A DNA stretch of 64,000 nt from AG1 sp035559775 (GTDB taxonomy: Archaea; Thermoproteota; Thermoprotei_A; Sulfolobales; AG1): the NCBI GenBank assembly GCA_035559775.1, contig DATMAU010000064.1, forward strand, positions 1 through 64,000, given 5' to 3'. The notes below the pieces were generated by a model. That model did not search any database. It saw only the letters and a list, made by a program, of their open reading frames with translations, and had not been told where the DNA came from. Positions 1-8,747 of the stretch are shown here, one piece after another (position 1 is the first letter of the stretch; each line of letters begins with the position of its first letter). Both the position numbers and the translations under genes were made by a program.

Positions 1-234
1 GATCCTGAGCTCGTTTTGATGGATGTGATCAATGAATACATAACAATAGATGAGGCTAGAGAGATCTATGGCGTAATAATAGATAAAGAAACATTAAAAA
101 TAAACCTAGAAAAAACAAAACAAACAAGAGAAAAACTAAAAGAACATAGAGAGGAATACATAGAGAAGTTAGCTAAATATATAGCTAAAAAAGAGTGCGA
201 AGGACTGCCGATCTATGAGTGGTTCCCAGGTTAA
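1..234 (+). CDS. Hydantoinase B/oxoprolinase family protein, C-terminal end (cut by window start)
   Basis: Frame 1 is open from the first base to a TAA at 232-234, so this is the 3' end of a longer gene. The first residues (DPELVL, then an EAREIYGVIID segment) match the end of the second HyuB in this window (DPELVLNDLMDGY, then EHAKEVYGIIVD), and even the first 14 bases are identical between the two genes. This copy ends in a lysine/glutamate-rich tail and WFPG; it lacks the zinc ribbon of the other copy. An internal ATG at 16 is not the real start. It runs tail to tail with hyuA, 8 bp apart. HyuB proteins form the partner subunit of ATP-dependent hydantoinase/5-oxoprolinase-type enzymes. Confidence 0.8.
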   Translation, partial: DPELVLMDVINEYITIDEAREIYGVIIDKETLKINLEKTKQTREKLKEHREEYIEKLAKYIAKKECEGLPIYEWFPG

Positions 235-242
235 CTTTATAG

Positions 243-2264
243 CTAACTTTTGTATATTACTATATTACCATAATCGTCGATCTCGGCTTTATCACCTTCA
301 TATAATATGGTTGTCGATGCCTCCTCAACTATAACTGAGGGACCCTCTATTATGTTCCTGGCTAATAACTTTTCCCTTATATATATTGGCACCCTCACCC
401 AGCCCTTATCCTCATAAAGGACTTCTTTCATGCTGAGTAAGGCTTTTCCAGATGGGCTTGTCTCGCCTCTCTGTATCTCAGGCATTGCCGGCTTAGGAGT
501 AACGCCTATTACCGCTAACCTTAGATTAACGATCTCAACATCATAGTCTTTCAAGCTATAGCCATATACTCTCTCGTGATGCGTATCAAATAATTCTCTC
601 ACGATCTCCGCATTATACTGCTCAGGAATCATTATTGTAAGCGTATGCTCCTGGCCTGAATACCTTAAATCCATGTATTTTATAACATGTATGTCTTTGA
701 TTCCTAGACGCTTCAACTTAGCTGAACCTTCAGCATACATATTATTGTAGATCTTCTCTATATTCTCTATGCTAAACTTTGATAGGGGGACTATGTTGGT
801 CTGCACATAATCATACCTTATATCAGCAACCACCATACCCCATGCAGAGAAATGAGCTGGCTTTGTTGGAATAATTATTTTCTTTATATTTAAAATCGAT
901 GCTATTGCAGATGCATATAGTGGGCCAGCGCCGCCATATGCTATTAGGGTAAAGTCCTTAGGATCAAAGCCTCTCTCGATAGAGACGTTTCTGATCGAGA
1001 TGCTCATCATGAGCGATGCAAGTTGGTTGAGCTTTATAAAGGCTTCATCCTTTGGAATTCCTAAAGTCTCCAAGATGTTCTTGAAGGCATTTTCGGCAAG
1101 CTCAGGTTTTAAGGGGAGTTTGCCTCCCAGGAATAGCTTTGGCTCTATCCTCCCCATAAGGACATTCATATCTGTAATAGTAGGCTCCTTACCTCCTAAG
1201 CCATAGCAAGCTGGGCCTGGAAGTGAGCCTGCACTTTTAGGGCCGATTCTTATCCTTCCAGCTGCGTCAAACCATATTATACTATTACCCGCTATACCGA
1301 CTTCAGATACCTCAACAGAGGGTACGAGGACAGGCCAGCCAGATATATAGCCACCCACGTGATAGATCGCTCTGAACCTAGGTTGCCCTTTATAGATCAG
1401 AGACGCTTTCGTTGTGGTACTCCCTGAATCAAAAGTTATTATATTTTGCTCTCCAAGACTCTTTCCAAGAGCTAGCGAGCCTAGGGTACCTGCTACAGGG
1501 CCTGATTCTATTAATTTAATCGGCGCCTCTCTAGCATCATCTGCAGATATAACGCCACTGGCTGACTGAAGTAGTAATAGCTTGCCCTTAAAACCCGCCT
1601 CTAGCTTGTCAATATAGTTGCTCGCTATAGGGCCAACGTAGGCATTAAGGACGGTTGTGATGCTTCTCTCATACTCTCTATACTCTTTTGTAATTTTGTG
1701 CGAAGCAGATACGAAAACCCATGGTAGCTCTTTTCTTACGCTCTCCTCAGCTACTTTCTCATGAATAGCATTTGCGTATGAGTGTAGGAATACTATTGCT
1801 ACGCTTTTAACATCTTCCTCTTTTTTTATTTGGTTTATAACGTGAATAAGCTCGTTAACGTCTATAGCGCGGACAATAGTACCATCAGCTTTAATCCTTT
1901 CAGAAACCTCAAACCTTAACCTGCGTGGAACTATAGGTCTTGGTTTCCTATAATGGAGATTATACATATCAGGCCTATTACCTCTACCGATCTCAACCAC
2001 ATCTCTAAAACCCTTGGTAGTTATCAGTGCTGTTTTAACACCTTTTCCCTCAATGATCGTATTGATCACTATAGTCGTTCCATGAACTACAGAAATTATT
2101 TCATCAATATCGATTCCAGCTTCTTTGAGTGCGTTAAAGACCCCTTCGCTCAGATCTGGATATGTTGTAAGTACCTTTGAATATCTCGTCTCACCTGTTT
2201 CTGTATTAAAAGCCACGAGATCTGTGAAAGATCCCCCTATATCTATGCCTACAAGCCAGCTCAT
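243..2264 (-). CDS. hyuA: N-methylhydantoinase A / oxoprolinase family subunit
   Basis: 673 aa, the usual length for HyuA. The N-terminus carries the actin-like nucleotide-binding signature GIDIGGSFTDL (residues 6-16), followed by HGTTIVINTIIEG and, near the middle, SGPVAGTLG and FDSGSTTTKASL, typical of the Hydant_A_N and Hydantoinase_A domains. The family couples ATP hydrolysis to opening of cyclic amides (hydantoins, 5-oxoproline) together with HyuB; related enzymes carboxylate ketones. The substrate cannot be told from sequence. The ATG is preceded by AGGAG at a good distance. It is divergent from an adjacent hyuB, so the two probably make one complex although they are not co-transcribed. 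Cytoplasmic. Confidence 0.88.
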   Translation of the reverse strand: MSWLVGIDIGGSFTDLVAFNTETGETRYSKVLTTYPDLSEGVFNALKEAGIDIDEIISVVHGTTIVINTIIEGKGVKTALITTKGFRDVVEIGRGNRPDMYNLHYRKPRPIVPRRLRFEVSERIKADGTIVRAIDVNELIHVINQIKKEEDVKSVAIVFLHSYANAIHEKVAEESVRKELPWVFVSASHKITKEYREYERSITTVLNAYVGPIASNYIDKLEAGFKGKLLLLQSASGVISADDAREAPIKLIESGPVAGTLGSLALGKSLGEQNIITFDSGSTTTKASLIYKGQPRFRAIYHVGGYISGWPVLVPSVEVSEVGIAGNSIIWFDAAGRIRIGPKSAGSLPGPACYGLGGKEPTITDMNVLMGRIEPKLFLGGKLPLKPELAENAFKNILETLGIPKDEAFIKLNQLASLMMSISIRNVSIERGFDPKDFTLIAYGGAGPLYASAIASILNIKKIIIPTKPAHFSAWGMVVADIRYDYVQTNIVPLSKFSIENIEKIYNNMYAEGSAKLKRLGIKDIHVIKYMDLRYSGQEHTLTIMIPEQYNAEIVRELFDTHHERVYGYSLKDYDVEIVNLRLAVIGVTPKPAMPEIQRGETSPSGKALLSMKEVLYEDKGWVRVPIYIREKLLARNIIEGPSVIVEEASTTILYEGDKAEIDDYGNIVIYKS

Positions 2265-2345
2265 GATTCTCCTATTTCTTGTTTAAGGACTCGGCTAATA
2301 AATAAGCAAACCTTTAATTCTAACTTGCTCACCTATACATGGGTG
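2265..2345. promoter_or_regulatory. Divergent hyuA/hyuB promoter region
   Basis: Only 81 bp separate the two starts. On the plus strand CTTTAATT (2312-2319) lies about 30 nt before the hyuB ATG at 2346, so its transcript would be nearly leaderless. On the minus strand GCTTATTTAT (2299-2308) can serve as the TATA box of hyuA, whose start is preceded by an AGGAG. The two TATA boxes almost touch, so a single regulator could control both genes. Inference from position only. Confidence 0.5.
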
Positions 2346-4256
2346 ATGTTCTTGGTAGATCCCATAACGGTGGAGATCATAAGAAGATCCTTACTTGCAG
2401 CTGCTGAGGAGGCCAAGATAGTATTAACTAGATCCTCTCATAATCCTATAATCTACGAGGTGTTAGACTTCTCTGTGGGAGTCTTTGATTCGCAAGGAAA
2501 CACCTTAGCTCAAGCGCCTGGGCTACCTATATTTATAGCCAACTTAGGTGCGGCCATACTTGATGGTTTAAAGGTAATTGGAGCTGACAATATGTTAGAC
2601 GGCGACGTAATAATAACCAATGATCCCTATACGACGGGGACTCATCTACCTGATATGACGATCTATGCACCGGTAGTGTATGAAGGAGAGCTAGTAGGGT
2701 TCGTGGGTTCGAGAGCTCATTGGGTTGATGTTGGAGGAAGAGCTCCGGGCGGTTGGTTCACCGATACGCAGGAGGTCTATCAGGAAGGGCTTAGGTTGAG
2801 ATCCGTTAAGCTTGTTGAGAGAGGTAAAATAAACGATAATGTGGTGAGGATCATAACTAGCAATGTTAGATACCCGGAATCAATATATGGTGATATGAGG
2901 GCGCAAATAGCAGCTGTAAATGCGGGTGTTAAGAGGTTTAAGGAGATTATAGATAAATATGGGATCGATACGTTTAATAAGGCTATAGAGTTAATGATGA
3001 AACAGTCTGAAGAGTATGTTAGAAGTGAGATCAGAAAGATGGAAGGCGGAACGTATAGCGCGGTTGGTTTCCTCGAAAGGATCCTGTCAGAAGAACCGAT
3101 CAGGATATCTGTGAAGGTTCTTGTAGATAATGAGAGGGGCGAGATTGTTATGGACTTTACAGGGACTTCGCAACAAATTCCTGAGCCTTTGAATTGCGGC
3201 TCTGCAGCAGCGATCTCAGCGGCTAGGGTAGCGTTTAGGGCTGTTATAAGACCTGATCTACCAACAGATGAGGGGACATATAGACCTCTAAATGTAAACT
3301 TACCTCCAGGAACTGTTATAAGTGCTCAGCCTCCTGCCCCAGTGGCTTTATATGGCCTTCCGCTCATGACCCTCATTGACGCAGTAGTCAGAGCACTATC
3401 AAAAGCCAGACCTCAGGCAACTATAGCTGGTATGTACGATGATGTAGATGCTACCTTTATATGGTCGAGAGATCCAAGAACTGGCAAACCATATATACAT
3501 ATAGAGCCTCAGCCTGGTGGCTGGGGAGCAAAACCCTTTGAAGACGGGGAAAATGCATTGATAGCTATTGCTGATGGTGACACATACAACGTCCCCATCG
3601 AGGTGTTAGAGAACCGTTACCCATTATTAATAGAGCAGTACTCTCTTGTCCAGAATAGTGGAGGACCTGGTAAATATAGGGGAGGCCTCGGTATGGTGAG
3701 AAGTTATTATATAGATCACCAGGCATATTGCACACTAACATATTTTAGATATAAATACCCAGCATGGGGACTTTTCAACGGATACCCTGCAGGAGGAGTT
3801 AATACTATTGTTGTAATAGAGCCTGACGGAAAGATCGTGAATCTCCAGAAAGTAACAGCATATGAGTTGAAGCCAGGAACCCGCCTTATACTTCTAAGCG
3901 GCGGTGGTGGCGGTTGGGGTGATCCTTTGGAGAGGGATCCTGAGCTCGTGTTGAACGATCTTATGGATGGTTATATCTCTGAGGAGCATGCTAAGGAAGT
4001 ATATGGCATCATAGTAGATAGGGTTACGAAGACAATAGACCAGGAAGCTACTAGACTGGCTAGAGCGGCTAAGAAAACCCAGAGGATCCATCCCCACGAG
4101 TGTCCCAAATGCGGCTCTATAGATCCGCTTACAAGCATTCTACCAAGGATCGAGGATCATAGGTTATTCATTAAGCACATATACCTATGCCCTACATGTA
4201 ATAGTATTCTGTGGGTAAATGAAGCCATAGTTAATATTAATGCTGTGTTTCAATAA
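2346..4256 (+). CDS. hyuB: N-methylhydantoinase B / oxoprolinase family subunit with C-terminal zinc ribbon
   Basis: The start is taken at ATG 2346 (MFLVDPITVEIIRRSL), which fits the family N-terminus and a TATA box 30 nt upstream; a TTG at 2325 would add seven residues. The body has the Hydantoinase_B features: DPYTTGTHLPDM, RAHWVDVGG, a glycine-rich EPQPGGWGAKPFEDGENA segment, YPLLIEQYSLVQNSGGPGKYRGGLG and a GGGGGWGDP end. After the family's usual end there are about 45 extra residues with CPKC and CPTC pairs spaced like a zinc ribbon. This extension is absent from the other hyuB tail at the start of the window. It may bind Zn or Fe and could mediate subunit assembly; its role is unknown. 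Confidence 0.87.
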   Translation: MFLVDPITVEIIRRSLLAAAEEAKIVLTRSSHNPIIYEVLDFSVGVFDSQGNTLAQAPGLPIFIANLGAAILDGLKVIGADNMLDGDVIITNDPYTTGTHLPDMTIYAPVVYEGELVGFVGSRAHWVDVGGRAPGGWFTDTQEVYQEGLRLRSVKLVERGKINDNVVRIITSNVRYPESIYGDMRAQIAAVNAGVKRFKEIIDKYGIDTFNKAIELMMKQSEEYVRSEIRKMEGGTYSAVGFLERILSEEPIRISVKVLVDNERGEIVMDFTGTSQQIPEPLNCGSAAAISAARVAFRAVIRPDLPTDEGTYRPLNVNLPPGTVISAQPPAPVALYGLPLMTLIDAVVRALSKARPQATIAGMYDDVDATFIWSRDPRTGKPYIHIEPQPGGWGAKPFEDGENALIAIADGDTYNVPIEVLENRYPLLIEQYSLVQNSGGPGKYRGGLGMVRSYYIDHQAYCTLTYFRYKYPAWGLFNGYPAGGVNTIVVIEPDGKIVNLQKVTAYELKPGTRLILLSGGGGGWGDPLERDPELVLNDLMDGYISEEHAKEVYGIIVDRVTKTIDQEATRLARAAKKTQRIHPHECPKCGSIDPLTSILPRIEDHRLFIKHIYLCPTCNSILWVNEAIVNINAVFQ

Positions 4257-4513
4257 GATCATTTATAATTTTATTATCTTGTTAGATTTCGTATTCTAGA
4301 TTTTAGAGAGAAATTTCGGTAGGTATTTGCAGTAGAAAACTATCTCTATGATTATTTTGCTTAATCTATAAGGCCTAGCATTGATCATCCTCGCTTAACA
4401 ACACAATGTTATGTACTACGAGATTCCCTATTATGGATTAGTATCTCACTATTATCATGTATTATCATTCTTTAATAGAGTAAGGAGTATGCCGTATATC
4501 ATTCAAAGGCTTC

Positions 4514-5398
4514 CTAAGTATTGCTTCTGCTTATGTTGAGTGCTTCATATAACTTTATAAGAGAATGAGTGCCTTTCTCTCCATATCCTATCCTTACTAG
4601 ATCTTCGTATAGCTTGTATGCCAGCTCTGTGGCTGGGAGCTTTGCAGATAGTTTTGATGCTGTTTTTAAAGCATAGCCTAGATCTTTTTTGAGGTGGGCT
4701 GCTCTGAAGCCTGGCTCGAGATCTCCCTTCATTATCTTTGGCATATAGTACTGGACTGTGAAGGAGTTTGCTGCACCGCTTGAGAGGATCTGGTAGAGCT
4801 TCTCCTCATCTATCCCTGCTTTCCTGGCTAGGGACATGGCCTCGGCTAGGGCTACCATGTTTATTGCGACAACTATTTGGTTGAGTAGTTTCATTAGCTG
4901 TCCTGAGCCTACATCGCCCACATATATTATTGTTTTACCCATGGCTCTCAGTATTGGCTCAACTTTCTTGAATACCTCATACTTACCCCCAACCATTATT
5001 GTTAATGTCCCCTCCCTAGCGCCTTTATCACCCCCTGTTACTGGGGCGTCTAGGAACTCGACCCCGTATTTGGATAGCCTCTCGGCGAAGCTTCTAGCAT
5101 ATTCTGGTGAATTTGTGCCCATGTCTATGAATATAAGTCCTGGCCTGGCTCCTTCAATAACGCCTTCTCTTCCAAAGAGGATCTCTTCCACGTCGGGGCC
5201 GTCTGTAACCATAGCTATAACAACATCGCTTCTCTCGGTAACCTCTCTAGGGCTGCTAGCTATATAGGCTCCCAGGTTTTTTAGAGGCTCGGTCTTAGAT
5301 CTAGTCCTATTATAGGCTGTTAGCTGGTAACCAGCTTTAAGGATATTCATCGCCATGGGGAGCCCCATTATCCCTAACCCTATAAACCCAACCCTCAT
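4514..5398 (-). CDS. NAD(P)-dependent beta-hydroxyacid dehydrogenase (3-hydroxyisobutyrate dehydrogenase family)
   Basis: 294 aa, normal for the family. The Rossmann motif GFIGLGIMGLPMA is at residues 4-16, the substrate-binding motif DAPVTGGDKGA near residue 118, and the catalytic lysine lies in GSGQLMKLLNQ near residue 168. These are the marks of 3-hydroxyisobutyrate / tartronate semialdehyde / 6-phosphogluconate-like reductases, which interconvert a 3-hydroxyacid and its semialdehyde. The exact substrate is not determinable. ATG start preceded by GGTGTTTCG. Divergent from queE, with which no functional link is obvious; a link to the neighbouring amide catabolism genes is possible. Confidence 0.85.
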   Translation of the reverse strand: MRVGFIGLGIMGLPMAMNILKAGYQLTAYNRTRSKTEPLKNLGAYIASSPREVTERSDVVIAMVTDGPDVEEILFGREGVIEGARPGLIFIDMGTNSPEYARSFAERLSKYGVEFLDAPVTGGDKGAREGTLTIMVGGKYEVFKKVEPILRAMGKTIIYVGDVGSGQLMKLLNQIVVAINMVALAEAMSLARKAGIDEEKLYQILSSGAANSFTVQYYMPKIMKGDLEPGFRAAHLKKDLGYALKTASKLSAKLPATELAYKLYEDLVRIGYGEKGTHSLIKLYEALNISRSNT

Positions 5399-5408
5399 CG
5401 AAACACCA

Positions 5409-5424
5409 CTATCTATATAGATAG
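5409..5424. promoter_or_regulatory. 16-bp perfect palindrome, candidate operator
   Basis: CTATCTATATAGATAG is its own reverse complement. It sits in the 67-bp divergent space, 11 nt upstream of the dehydrogenase ATG (5398) and just before an AT-rich ATATATTTA (5426-5434) that could be the queE TATA box. The position would let a dimeric regulator block either promoter. AT-rich composition makes chance palindromes more likely, so this is a candidate only. Confidence 0.35.
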
Positions 5425-5465
5425 GATATATTTAGGAGCTGCAGCAGACTAAGAATCGGGCAAAG

Positions 5466-6194
5466 GTGGCGGAGAGGCTTAAGGGCTATAGGTTTCTTAG
5501 ATGCGGCTTGGGAGAGATAGCGGTTTCAGAGACCTTCAAATCATTCCAGGGTGAGGGCCCCTCGGCTGGGAAGCCTGCTATCTTTCTAAGGCTTCAGGGG
5601 TGTAACCTCTCGTGTGTTTGGTGTGATACTATAGATATATGGGTTAAGGGGCATGTATATAGCTATGAGGATCTACTGGATCTCTGGGAGAGTAGGGGGT
5701 GGATAGATGATCTGCGTGATAGTCACATGCTAGTCATAACCGGTGGAGAGCCGATGCTGAGGCAGAGGGAGATAGAGGGCCTCCTAGGGATCTTTATTAA
5801 GAGATACGGGTTCAAGCCAAGAATCGAGGTTGAGACAAACGGAACAATACCCCCATCGCAGGAGATAGAGAAACACGTGGATCAGTTTAACGTCTCGCCG
5901 AAGCTCAGCAACTCGGGCATGCCGAGAGCTATTAGGTTTAGGAGAGAGGTTCTGAAAAGATATGTAGAGACTGGGAAGGCTATCTTCAAGTTCGTCATAG
6001 TTGGGGAGAGAGATGTTGAGGAGGTTATGGAATATATAGACGCTATACCAATCCCTCCCGAGAGGGTCTATCTAATGCCAGAGTCGAAATCAAGGGAGGA
6101 GTATGTGGAGAGATCGAGGACTGTTGAGGATCTGTGCAAAAAATATGGTTTCAGGCTATCGCCCCGCCTCCACCTCCTCTACGGCTGGAGATAA
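5466..6194 (+). CDS. queE: 7-carboxy-7-deazaguanine synthase, radical SAM
   Basis: 242 aa. The CxxxCxxC cluster motif of radical SAM enzymes is present as CNLSCVWC (C46, C50, C53), preceded by SETFKSFQGEGPSAGKPAIFLRLQG, the conserved QueE N-terminus, and followed by VITGGEPMLR (SAM-binding GGE motif) and EVETNGT. QueE rearranges 6-carboxytetrahydropterin to 7-carboxy-7-deazaguanine; in archaea this feeds preQ0 and archaeosine in tRNA. Starts at GTG 5466. No other queuosine or archaeosine gene is nearby. Converges with the PrpD-like gene, 33 bp apart. Confidence 0.88.
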   Translation: MAERLKGYRFLRCGLGEIAVSETFKSFQGEGPSAGKPAIFLRLQGCNLSCVWCDTIDIWVKGHVYSYEDLLDLWESRGWIDDLRDSHMLVITGGEPMLRQREIEGLLGIFIKRYGFKPRIEVETNGTIPPSQEIEKHVDQFNVSPKLSNSGMPRAIRFRREVLKRYVETGKAIFKFVIVGERDVEEVMEYIDAIPIPPERVYLMPESKSREEYVERSRTVEDLCKKYGFRLSPRLHLLYGWR

Positions 6195-6227
6195 AAACAC
6201 CGCTCGGTTTTTCTTCGAGAAAAAGAT

Positions 6228-7586
6228 CTATGTGGGTGTTAGTAGGGACGAGAGCTCCTCAACATCGCTTAGCGCATCTATGCTCCACACCTTCTTAGCT
6301 ATCTCTTTCACGCGATCCTCATACCTAGCCCCGGCAAGCCTTAGGGCTTTGTTGAGAACCTCTTCTCTTGATAGTGGGTTCTTGTAATGCCCCTTGGGGT
6401 ATATGACTGTCTCCTCAAATGTTCTGCCCTCCTTAGTCCTTATCCTCACCCTGTTGGGGACAGCTTCTGGGTATAGCTTGTCGAACTCTTCGGAGACTTT
6501 TATCTTCATCTTCTTCATTAGTTTTCTAACATCCTCTCCAAGGATCTTCTCCTCTGAGAAGCTATCAACCCACATATACCCATCGAGGAGTGTTCTAGCC
6601 ACTATATATGGTAGGCTGTGATCAGCCGTCTCCCTGGTTTTTGGATCCCACTTCTCAGGATCCTTGACTATTATTCTATAGGATACTGTGAATGTCTCAA
6701 CCCCTATCTCCTCGATCTCCTCAGGTGATACGAGGGATCTGAGCTTCAGGCAAGCCTCAACAGCAGACATAGAGTGATACTCCACAGGCCAGTTCTTGAT
6801 AAGGGTTCTCAGTATATTCTCCGAACCCCTCCCACCAAACTCAAGGCTGAAGGGCTGTTTGGAGATGACGTTGAAGAACCCAAACTCGCCCTCGAATACT
6901 GGTGAGGGGCCTGTGACTCCCTCTGAGGCTAGGAGTGCTGCGAAAACCCCCTTCTTTGCCGAGTTAGCCGCTGTCATCCCCTTCCACATGCTGAGCTCTC
7001 CAGATCTTGTCTGCCTAAGCGATACAGACTCGTTGACAGCTAGATTCACAGCATGATAGATCTTTTCCACAGGTAGACCCATAGCCTTGGAAGCCCCTGC
7101 AGCAGCACCTATAGCTATATAGGCAACATGATCAACACCAACGCCCCTGACAGAAAAGGCATCCCCAAGCCTTGTAGCAATCTCATAGGCAGCAACTATA
7201 CCAAGGATCAGCTCCTTCCCCCCACCACCAAGATCCTCGAGGACAGCTGCAACAGCAGGGATCATATCGCTGGGATGCATAGCCTCCTTAGAGAGATATG
7301 TGTCATTGAAATCGAGATACCTAACACCAACACCATTGGCAAAAGTAGCCATTTCAGGAGAGCTGGCAATACCCTCCCACCAAACACTAGAACCCCTAGA
7401 TCTAGGCGCGACCCTCGAAGCAAGCCTCCTAGCAGCCCTATAGGGGAACGCGTCAAGAGCCCCGAGAGAGACCGCTATAGAATCGAGAATCCTCTTCTTA
7501 GCCTCCTCAACAGCCTCTCCAGAGAGATCCTTATAATCTATAGAACTAACATACTCAGCAATCCTCCATGCAAGATCTCTTGGCAT
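6228..7586 (-). CDS. MmgE/PrpD family protein (2-methylcitrate dehydratase-like)
   Basis: 452 aa, full family length. Conserved segments include RILDSIAVSLGAL near residue 30, FANGVGVRYLDFNDTY near 83, HPSDMIPAVAAVLE near 104, and RQTRSGELSMWKGMTAANSAKKGVFAALLA near 192. The family includes 2-methylcitrate dehydratase, cis-aconitate decarboxylase-like proteins and other dehydratase or decarboxylase members. No methylcitrate synthase or lyase lies nearby, so 'prpD' is not justified; in this block it may act on a product of amide catabolism. ATG at 7586. Upstream 7587-7826 is a non-coding stretch with no feature I can support. Confidence 0.8.
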   Translation of the reverse strand: MPRDLAWRIAEYVSSIDYKDLSGEAVEEAKKRILDSIAVSLGALDAFPYRAARRLASRVAPRSRGSSVWWEGIASSPEMATFANGVGVRYLDFNDTYLSKEAMHPSDMIPAVAAVLEDLGGGGKELILGIVAAYEIATRLGDAFSVRGVGVDHVAYIAIGAAAGASKAMGLPVEKIYHAVNLAVNESVSLRQTRSGELSMWKGMTAANSAKKGVFAALLASEGVTGPSPVFEGEFGFFNVISKQPFSLEFGGRGSENILRTLIKNWPVEYHSMSAVEACLKLRSLVSPEEIEEIGVETFTVSYRIIVKDPEKWDPKTRETADHSLPYIVARTLLDGYMWVDSFSEEKILGEDVRKLMKKMKIKVSEEFDKLYPEAVPNRVRIRTKEGRTFEETVIYPKGHYKNPLSREEVLNKALRLAGARYEDRVKEIAKKVWSIDALSDVEELSSLLTPT

Positions 7587-7826
7587 GATAAAAACCCCAA
7601 TAACTATCCGTTAATAGAAATAAAGCCTTTCAACGAAGCGAGAGCTACACTGCAAACAGGTTGCCGGGTCTTATGATCCGATCCAATGACTCAAAATAGA
7701 TGTTTCTAAGATAGGCTGGAAAACGCTCTTCAGGACCTTGTTGTTCAAACCAACAGGTTATCGACCTAGCCAGCTATTCAGTAACGGTCTGAGATTGTTA
7801 CGATGATAAAAATGGGCTTTAACTTG

Positions 7827-8747
7827 CTAAGCATGCTTTCTAGTCCTCATAATGCTTCCAAGATCTCCGTGGATCTCGGTCAGTATTTTGTATTCCTGCT
7901 CGTAATAGATCTCTATAGATCCTGGTGTGAATCTCTTGGCAACCTCTAGCACGAACCTTGATGCTTGCTCGAGGGACACTAGATCTGTTACTCCTGATGC
8001 TGATCCTGGTATCACGCTTTCAGATGTTATTGCAACACCCATTACAGGTGAGTCTGTGTATAGCCATGGCTGGACAATGCTGTTTATATGCTTAACAGGT
8101 GTGGAGTATGGTACTATATCTTGCATTGTTATTGGTACTAGCACGGGCAGTCTTCCAGCCACCCAAATATATATGTCTAGAACATCATCGCTTGGCCTCA
8201 ATATCCAGCCCCTCCTAACTACTGGGGTTATTGCGAAACCCCTCACCTTAATAACCCTGTTACCTTTAGTGGCATCTATGGATAGAATAGCCTCAGCCTC
8301 TCTATCAACCTCCTTTGAAAGCATGGTGTCTAGATCTATTGGTGAATCCATCATGGGTACTGGCTTCTCAGGCTTGACTGGTGCTTGGGGCGATATATGT
8401 GTGGTTATCACATACTTACCCACAAGATTTTCCCCCTTGGAGCACATTCGAGCTAGCTTCTCGGCTACTGCGAGTGCTACTATAGCCCCGTCAGCGTCTG
8501 ATACCATACCAATTACATGGGGTCTGGCTCCAACCCCTCCAAGCCTACCAATAACCCCTATTCTTCTACCTCTCCCAAAGTCGAAAACGATTTTTGTGAA
8601 TAGCGTCTCTCCCTTCTCGCTTTTTAGACGCTCAAACTCTATTGAGGAGTTTTTGCACTGCTTCACCAGACCCTCTATATCCTCTTCATTAATACTCGGA
8701 GAATCAAGTATATCTATAACCCTTATAATGCTTGAGGCAAGCGACAT
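7827..8747 (-). CDS. DUF1177 family protein
   Basis: 306 aa. The sequence fits DUF1177: IGRLGGVGARPHVIGMVSDADGAIVALAVAEKLARM near residues 82-117, VITTHISPQAPVKPEKPVPMMDSPID, LSIDATKGNRVIKVRGFAITPVVRRGWILR, and VGVAITSE-like residues near 240. No activity is established for this family. The conserved His (THISP) and several Asp in short motifs would suit a metal-dependent hydrolase; that is my inference. It is the last gene of a four-gene operon (two M29-like peptidases, DUF917, DUF1177) whose DUF917 stop abuts its start. SD GGTGGTA precedes the ATG. Confidence 0.82.
   Translation of the reverse strand: MSLASSIIRVIDILDSPSINEEDIEGLVKQCKNSSIEFERLKSEKGETLFTKIVFDFGRGRRIGVIGRLGGVGARPHVIGMVSDADGAIVALAVAEKLARMCSKGENLVGKYVITTHISPQAPVKPEKPVPMMDSPIDLDTMLSKEVDREAEAILSIDATKGNRVIKVRGFAITPVVRRGWILRPSDDVLDIYIWVAGRLPVLVPITMQDIVPYSTPVKHINSIVQPWLYTDSPVMGVAITSESVIPGSASGVTDLVSLEQASRFVLEVAKRFTPGSIEIYYEQEYKILTEIHGDLGSIMRTRKHA

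Noticed and set aside
7128..7676. 182-codon plus-strand open frame over the PrpD-like gene
   Set aside because: Mirror frame of MmgE/PrpD, no start context or family features.
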